A DNA stretch of 64,000 nt from an uncultured Prevotella sp. (GTDB lineage Bacteria > Bacteroidota > Bacteroidia > Bacteroidales > Bacteroidaceae). Made by a program: the position numbers and the translations under genes. Below the pieces are notes generated by a model, which saw only the letters and a list, made by a program, of their open reading frames with translations, had not been told where the DNA came from and made no database searches. The stretch lies in the NCBI GenBank assembly GCA_946404405.1, contig CAMJDL010000004.1, forward strand, positions 61,184 to 125,183. The letters are read 5' to 3'. Below, piece by piece: positions 59,348-64,000 of this stretch (positions are counted from its first letter, which is position 1; every line of letters begins with the position of its first letter).

Positions 59348-59434
59348 AGTAAAACAAGTTGTTTTGGTATCGTAGAAGGCCTTTCTATCATCGTAAAGTA
59401 CCATTCCTTCGTCACCAAAACAACTTGTTTTACT
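59348..59434. repeat. perfect 21-bp inverted repeat with 45-bp centre
   Basis: Arms 59348-59368 and 59414-59434 are exact complements. Each arm also contains a near-perfect palindrome, AAAACAA-N-TTGTTTT. The centre has a smaller TAGAA..TTCTA hairpin. No gene overlaps. Confidence 0.9.
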
Positions 59435-59576
59435 ATGGTGATGATTAGTGATATTAATGGAAGTAATGACACCTTACCTAATAAGCTGACAATAAATACG
59501 TTAGAAGTAAAAGTGATATTGTTATCAAAATTCATCATTCGAAAAGAATAGAAAGGTTGATGCTCGGAATGCCGTC

Positions 59577-59610
59577 AAAAAAAGAGCCTGAGCAATGATA
59601 GCCCAGGCTC
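59577..59610 (-). terminator. terminator of the TonB-TPR operon
   Basis: GAGCCTG (59584-59590) pairs with CAGGCTC (59604-59610); on the minus strand it is followed by seven T residues. 27 bp after the TPR gene stop. Confidence 0.9.
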
Positions 59611-59636
59611 CTTCTATAGATATAATAATTAGTAGT

Positions 59637-61067
59637 TTACTTACTTTCGAGAATCTGCTTGGCAACTTCGTTGTCGGGATCGATGGCCTGCAACTTGGCT
59701 GCGAAAGCCTTGGCAGCATCCTTGTCTTCCTTGACGATGAAGTTGTAAGCAATCATGTAACGATAAGACTCGATGATGCGGGCACGCTCTGTAGCGTCCT
59801 TCTCGGCACGTGGCTCAATGAGCTCGATGAGCTTCTCGTAGTAGGGCTTAGCAAGACCGAGCTTAGAGTCGGGGTCCATCTGGGCATTTACACGGGCACG
59901 CATGAAGTTGGCATACTCTACGGCATTCTCGTACTTCGAAGCGAGGTCGGCATAGACGGCGTCGGCCTCGATGAAGGCAGCCTTCTTGGCTTCAGCATCC
60001 TGCAGACTACCACCGTGCTGCATGTGCAGATTGGCGAGGCCTGCAAGCTCCATAGCTGTCGGCTTCTCCTGATTGCTCAGATAGTCCTTGTAGTGCTTAA
60101 TGGCGTTGGGGTAGTCCTCCTTAGCTTTGTAAGCGTCAGAGAGCTGCTTGACAACACCGGCACGCTTGGCTTTGTTGTCCATATCCTCCTGAGCCAGTGC
60201 CAACTCGTACATCTCGATGGCCTTCTCGTGCTGCTTGGCACCAACGTAGGCATTGCCATAGTAGGTGTAGTCGTAGTATGAGAACTTGGCTGAGTCGCTC
60301 TTGTGGAACAGGGCATCGGCATACTGCAGAGCCTCGTCGTAGCGCTTGAGCTCGGTGAGGTTGAAGAAGGCCAGACGGTTGAAAGCGGCATGACGTGGAT
60401 TCTTGCTCAAACCAAACTGGGCAACTTCAAGAGCCTTGTCGTACTTCTGCTTGAAGAAGGCTGACATGGCATAGTCGCTGAGGTCGCGCTCTTCCATCTT
60501 GTTCTTATCGGCCTTGTCATAAGCAGCAAGAGCCTTGTCGAACTCGTTAGACATATAGTAGATACGTCCAGCCATAGCGTCGACAGCGAGGTCGGGACGC
60601 TGGGCACGCAGCTCGTTCAACTTAGCTACAGCACCGGCAGGGCTGATCTTACGATAGACGTTGGCATACTTGTAGTAAGCATCGGGGTTCTTGGGATCTA
60701 CATAGATAGCCTGCTCATACTGTGAAGCAGCACCACCACCATCATCAGCAACAGCTGCGATATCGCCTAACAGGATGAAGGCATTAGCACTCTTGTTCTT
60801 AGAAGCCTGCAGGGCATAGTCAGCATAGACACGGGCATTGGCGGTGTCCTTAGCCTCGTAGAAGGCACGTCCGAAGGCTACCAGATTCTCGGCATTCTTC
60901 TTGTTAGCCTTGTAGAAGGGCTTCATCTGCTTGTCGAGATCAGCTGGTTTGCTACTAATAATTCTCTTAACGGCATCGATATCAGCCTTTGAGCCGTCCT
61001 GTGCCATAACGTTAGCGCTGTAACCAAGTGTCAGCGCAGTGATGAATAAATATTTAATTGCTTTCAT
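59637..61067 (-). CDS. exported tetratricopeptide-repeat protein
   Basis: 476 residues; signal peptide 1-22 (VMAQ). Ten or so TPR-like helical pairs from residue 40 on, for example FDKALAAYDKADKNKM, YDEALQYADALFHKSD, HEKAIEMYELALAQED and YPNAIKHYKDYLSNQE. No catalytic domain. It is the last gene of the ExbD-ExbD-TonB-PstS operon, a gene order I recall as common in Bacteroidales, and probably acts as a periplasmic scaffold; which partner it binds is unknown. An 82-bp gap separates it from the PstS-like gene. Confidence 0.88.
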   Translation of the reverse strand: MKAIKYLFITALTLGYSANVMAQDGSKADIDAVKRIISSKPADLDKQMKPFYKANKKNAENLVAFGRAFYEAKDTANARVYADYALQASKNKSANAFILLGDIAAVADDGGGAASQYEQAIYVDPKNPDAYYKYANVYRKISPAGAVAKLNELRAQRPDLAVDAMAGRIYYMSNEFDKALAAYDKADKNKMEERDLSDYAMSAFFKQKYDKALEVAQFGLSKNPRHAAFNRLAFFNLTELKRYDEALQYADALFHKSDSAKFSYYDYTYYGNAYVGAKQHEKAIEMYELALAQEDMDNKAKRAGVVKQLSDAYKAKEDYPNAIKHYKDYLSNQEKPTAMELAGLANLHMQHGGSLQDAEAKKAAFIEADAVYADLASKYENAVEYANFMRARVNAQMDPDSKLGLAKPYYEKLIELIEPRAEKDATERARIIESYRYMIAYNFIVKEDKDAAKAFAAKLQAIDPDNEVAKQILESK

Positions 61068-61149
61068 AATCGTTTGTATTTAAGTTATACTTAATGTTCC
61101 TTATCGCTTATGTCTCTATGACGAATGATTAACTGAAAAGTTTATATTT

Positions 61150-62109
61150 TTATTGATTATTCACAATTACCTCGCGATGGTTCATAGCTGCCTGGATGGG
61201 CAATAAACCTGACTGAAGGATGATGGTCTGCCCCTTTGGCAGGCGGCAGAAATGGGCAAAATTCGAGGGCAGACCCGTGCGCGGCTCGTTGAGCAGGGCA
61301 TAGATGGTGCGTACCAACGGATAGTTGCCATTATATAGGTAGTACTGATAGGGTCGCCAGCTGTTAGCGGCTGTTGCCGAGTCCATGCGGCTGACCTTCA
61401 TGACTTGAATATTCTTCTTAAAGGTGACATTTGTGGTGTCGCGGCTGTCGTTGAGCCAGTTGGAACCGATGATACCCATGGCGTTGGGATGCTGTTCCAC
61501 ATAGTCGATGACGGCCTTGCTGGTCTTGACGGCTCCGATGTTAGGGGCTTTGATTTCCTTGCCACCGAGGATGGAGTCAACACACCAGCGTACGGTGCTG
61601 GACAGGGGATTGTCAAACACAACGTCAATCTCGCCCAATTTGGATTGGGGGTAGATGTCGCTCCACTTAACCAGTTCGCCCTGAAGGATACGCTTAAAAT
61701 CCTTGACGGTGATACAGGTGTCGGGATTGCTATTGTTGGTGATGATGGCCAAACCGTCGTAGGCAAGCGCATAGGTGCGTGGCAGGTAACGGCGGTCTTT
61801 CAGGTTCTGCTCTTCTTTCTCCGTCAATCGGCGGGTGGTGAAGGCAAGCCATGTTTCAAGGCGCATCAGTTTCTGCACAGCCTCCTGTTCGTCGGTGTAC
61901 TGTGCATCGAGGGTGTCGAGGAGGTTTTGGAAGAGGAATACCTGCAACTCTTCGTCCAAGATGGGCTGGAAGCTGGCGTCGGCAACAAAATAGCGGGCGG
62001 CGCGCTGATAGTCCTGCTCCTCCTTACTATTTTTAGGCTTGTTCCCACAAGCGAGGAACAAGCCTAAAATGAGTGTTAATCCAATTAAATTGAATGCGTT
62101 TCTAATCAT
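61150..62109 (-). CDS. PstS-like substrate-binding lipoprotein
   Basis: 319 residues; lipobox FLAC (Cys21). The periplasmic-binding fold is recognisable: TYALAYDGLAIITNNSNPDT and ITVKDFKRILQGELVKWSDI match PstS proteins, as does AVIDYVEQHPNAMGIIGSNWL. No PstC/A/B genes are near; it is instead 1 bp after tonB in the energy-transduction operon. It may capture phosphate or another oxyanion for a TonB-dependent process or serve as a sensor; this is inference. Confidence 0.85.
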   Translation of the reverse strand: MIRNAFNLIGLTLILGLFLACGNKPKNSKEEQDYQRAARYFVADASFQPILDEELQVFLFQNLLDTLDAQYTDEQEAVQKLMRLETWLAFTTRRLTEKEEQNLKDRRYLPRTYALAYDGLAIITNNSNPDTCITVKDFKRILQGELVKWSDIYPQSKLGEIDVVFDNPLSSTVRWCVDSILGGKEIKAPNIGAVKTSKAVIDYVEQHPNAMGIIGSNWLNDSRDTTNVTFKKNIQVMKVSRMDSATAANSWRPYQYYLYNGNYPLVRTIYALLNEPRTGLPSNFAHFCRLPKGQTIILQSGLLPIQAAMNHREVIVNNQ

Positions 62110-62110
62110 C

Positions 62111-62941
62111 TTACTGAAGTCTGAAGGTTACGGGGAGGGTGTACTTCACACGTACAGCCGAACCGTTCTGCTTACCAGGAATCCAGTGAGGCATAGCCTT
62201 GGTTACGCGTACGGCCTCCTTGTCGAGTGACGGGTCAACGGATTTCACGACCTTAACGTCGGTAATCGAACCGTCGCGCTCAACCACGAAAGTCACGATA
62301 ACACGTCCCTGAACACCATTCTCCTCGGCTACTACCGGGTACTTGATGTTGTTAGACAGCCACTGGAACAGAGCAGCCTGACCACCGGGGAACGAAGGCA
62401 TCTGTTCTACAACGTCGAATACCTTGGTTTCCTCTTCCTTCGGGGGCTCCGGCTGTGCGATAACTTCCTTAGCCTTCAGCACTTCGCCTGCAGCCTCGTC
62501 GTTACCCTTCACGTCGAAGGCACCGATTGCGGTGTTGGTCTTGCTCAGGTCTTCCTGAGATTTGATTTCTTCTTCGGGTTTTACTTCATCGTCCTTCTTG
62601 ATTTCAGGAGCGGTGAACTTCACCGAACTCTTCACTTTCTCGACTTCAACTTTTTCAAGCTTCGGTTGCTCTTTGCGCTCAACTTTTGCTTCCTTCTTCT
62701 CTGCCAGTTTCGACAGCTCCACGTCGGCCTCGATAGCAACGTCCTGTTTCATGGCGTTTTCTACGACACCCTTAATGGCTACGAAGGCGGCAATAGCGAC
62801 ACCGATAGCGAACATCACCAGCAAGGCTTTGACATTACGCTTGCCAGTTTCTCTGCGCAGCTGATAAGCACCGTAAGCCTGGTTCTTACCTTCGAATACG
62901 AGGTCAGACCATTTGTTGTCTATTAGATCTATCTTTGACAT
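62111..62941 (-). CDS. tonB: energy transducer TonB
   Basis: 276 residues. N-terminal cytoplasmic part (SDLVFEGKNQAYGAYQLRR), one membrane helix (about 35-58), a Lys/Glu/Pro-rich periplasmic spacer (75-190) and a C-terminal TonB domain starting LFQWLSNNIKYPVVAEENGVQ and ending YTLPVTFRLQ. It links the ExbBD proton channel to outer-membrane receptors such as those at 9676 and 17186. Confidence 0.95.
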   Translation of the reverse strand: MSKIDLIDNKWSDLVFEGKNQAYGAYQLRRETGKRNVKALLVMFAIGVAIAAFVAIKGVVENAMKQDVAIEADVELSKLAEKKEAKVERKEQPKLEKVEVEKVKSSVKFTAPEIKKDDEVKPEEEIKSQEDLSKTNTAIGAFDVKGNDEAAGEVLKAKEVIAQPEPPKEEETKVFDVVEQMPSFPGGQAALFQWLSNNIKYPVVAEENGVQGRVIVTFVVERDGSITDVKVVKSVDPSLDKEAVRVTKAMPHWIPGKQNGSAVRVKYTLPVTFRLQ

Positions 62942-62971
62942 AGTTCTTACGTTTTAAATGTTTGACATTGA

Positions 62972-63619
62972 TTACTTGACACCTGCCTTTTCGATCAGTT
63001 CCTTGTCCTCAGGGCCAATCTTATCAATGACATACTTATCAATACTGCATATCAGCATCTCATCGAGAGCTGAAATCATATTCTCATACGTTGCTGTGTC
63101 CAGTGGACGGATAATCACAGTCAGTGTAGGAATCTTTTCGCCGTTGACGATACCTTTCTTCAGCTCCGACAATTTGTCCTGATACTGCTTGTCAGTCATC
63201 GTGCTGCCATAGGCGCTCTTCTTGGCGTCAAGTTCCTGCTTGGCCTTCATGATGCGAGCAACGGGGTTGACACCCTCCTCAGTGGTGTGGTGGATGAGCA
63301 CGTCACGGATACCTTTAGAACCGTAAGTGGTCTGCTTCACACAAGAGGGATCTTCGTAGTTGGGAAGTCCGGCAATGTACCAAATCTTGTTGTCGGCACC
63401 CAGATAGAATGTAAGGGTGTGAGAAGCCTTGGTCACCGACTTGTCTTCCTTATCTACGTTCTCGTCGTTACTCGGCATCGTCAACTGCATAGCCTGTGGC
63501 TTAGCCAGAGTCGTACACAGCATGAAGAAGGTAATCAGAAGCATCATCATGTCTACCATTGGCGTGAAGTTCACGCGGGTATCCATTTTCTTCTGCTTGG
63601 ATAGATTCTTTTTTGCCAT
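62972..63619 (-). CDS. exbD: biopolymer transporter ExbD (second copy)
   Basis: 215 residues; short cytoplasmic N-terminus, one membrane helix (about 17-40) with the essential aspartate in TPMVDMMMLLITFF, and a periplasmic domain longer than in proteobacterial ExbD (about 140). Tandem exbD genes are usual in Bacteroidota. 3 bp after the upstream exbD. Confidence 0.93.
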   Translation of the reverse strand: MAKKNLSKQKKMDTRVNFTPMVDMMMLLITFFMLCTTLAKPQAMQLTMPSNDENVDKEDKSVTKASHTLTFYLGADNKIWYIAGLPNYEDPSCVKQTTYGSKGIRDVLIHHTTEEGVNPVARIMKAKQELDAKKSAYGSTMTDKQYQDKLSELKKGIVNGEKIPTLTVIIRPLDTATYENMISALDEMLICSIDKYVIDKIGPEDKELIEKAGVK

Positions 63620-63622
63620 ATC

Positions 63623-64000
63623 TTATTCCTCCGATGCAGTTTTAAGATTAGTAATCAACTGGTAACGGTTCTCGTTCATATCCTGCAGCTCAGACATCAT
63701 GGCCTTAATGGTCTTGTACGGTGTCGTAGCATCGCACTTGATGCAGAGTTTGATATCAGGATTAGCGTCACGAGCGGCCTTTACCCACTCTTGGAACTCA
63801 CTCTTTCCTCCATCGATACTATCGGTGGGGATGCCCAGACTCTGGATTACCTCTGCCATCTTCTCCGGCTCAAGGCTGAGGTATTCAGCCATCTTGCTGA
63901 GGGGAGCACCGATCATAGCATCCTCGCGGAAGTGCTTGATCTGGGTGGCATTGAGCGTGATGCCGAACTTGTCGGTCACTGCATCCAGCATTGCCTGCAT
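63623..64000 (-). CDS. exbD: biopolymer transporter ExbD (first copy), C-terminal part
   Basis: The visible 125 codons are the periplasmic domain of an ExbD protein (IKLCIKCDATTPYKTIKAMMSELQDM is the conserved C-terminal core). The membrane helix is missing because the gene continues beyond the window; the ATG at 64000-63998 is an internal Met. exbB is expected further right. Confidence 0.85.
   Translation of the reverse strand: MQAMLDAVTDKFGITLNATQIKHFREDAMIGAPLSKMAEYLSLEPEKMAEVIQSLGIPTDSIDGGKSEFQEWVKAARDANPDIKLCIKCDATTPYKTIKAMMSELQDMNENRYQLITNLKTASEE

Overview
This window looks like a chromosomal segment of a Bacteroidota bacterium, most likely Prevotella or a close relative. The evidence is the promoter grammar (TTTG, 19-20 bases, TAnnTTTG), the absence of Shine-Dalgarno sites, the abundance of TonB-dependent receptors and lipoproteins, fimbrillin-like surface proteins, HU proteins fused to a helix-turn-helix, and topoisomerase IV subunit A with the Bacteroidota-type extended tail. 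No sequence search was run; family names come from motifs read directly.

Layout. 1-4300: end of an HU-like gene, a BaiN/HI0933 flavoprotein, asd, and a stand-alone DUF4876 secreted protein behind a palindrome-straddled promoter. 4337-19933 (minus): an apparent nine-gene transport operon with two copies of a TonB receptor / DUF4876 lipoprotein / DUF6850 barrel trio, separated by a heavy-metal-associated (CxxC) protein and a bile-acid:sodium-type symporter, and ending in a GH31 alpha-xylosidase. 20065-23393: M16 protease and a small lipoprotein. 23444-23729: tRNA-Val(GAC) and tRNA-Leu(UAG) with a tandem-repeat leader. 23791-28373 (minus): parC, a DUF3316-like protein, an S41 protease. 28558-31615: a 21-bp repeat array, an HU-HTH protein and a double-headed membrane AraC regulator. 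31741-36551: small secreted and lipoproteins, a SUMF1-domain protein, TMEM43 and a scar of a second TMEM43 copy, tRNA-Val(CAC). 36722-39839: glyS, FKBP isomerase, EamA transporter. 39936-41816: ATPase + DUF4435/TOPRIM pair resembling PARIS/OLD-type defence modules. 41820-46565 (minus): trkH, trkA, dxs. 46719-53051: lipoate ligase plus the complete glycine cleavage system (gcvT, gcvH, gcvPA, gcvPB, lpd). 53059-59577: accessory region with duplicated 72-bp palindromes around a DUF3037 gene, a second copy of a candidate structured RNA, a second 21-bp array, an orphan peptide-arginase-like protein, a fimbrillin-like lipoprotein with a small acidic peptide gene, and several inverted and tandem repeats. 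59637-64000 (minus): TPR protein, PstS-like lipoprotein, TonB, ExbD, ExbD.

How the genes work together. The TonB/ExbD operon at the right edge supplies the energy coupling that the two TonB receptors of the 4-20 kb operon require. The lipoate ligase sits 11 bp before gcvT, so the enzyme that can lipoylate GcvH is co-transcribed with its substrate. TrkH and TrkA form one potassium uptake system. The most interesting unexplained items are the two-headed AraC protein, the duplicated outer-membrane trio with its metal-domain gene, the ATPase-DUF4435 pair, the recurring 5'-UTR element (31760 and 53752), the palindrome-flanked single-gene segment, and the repeat-derived signal peptides and operon spacers.
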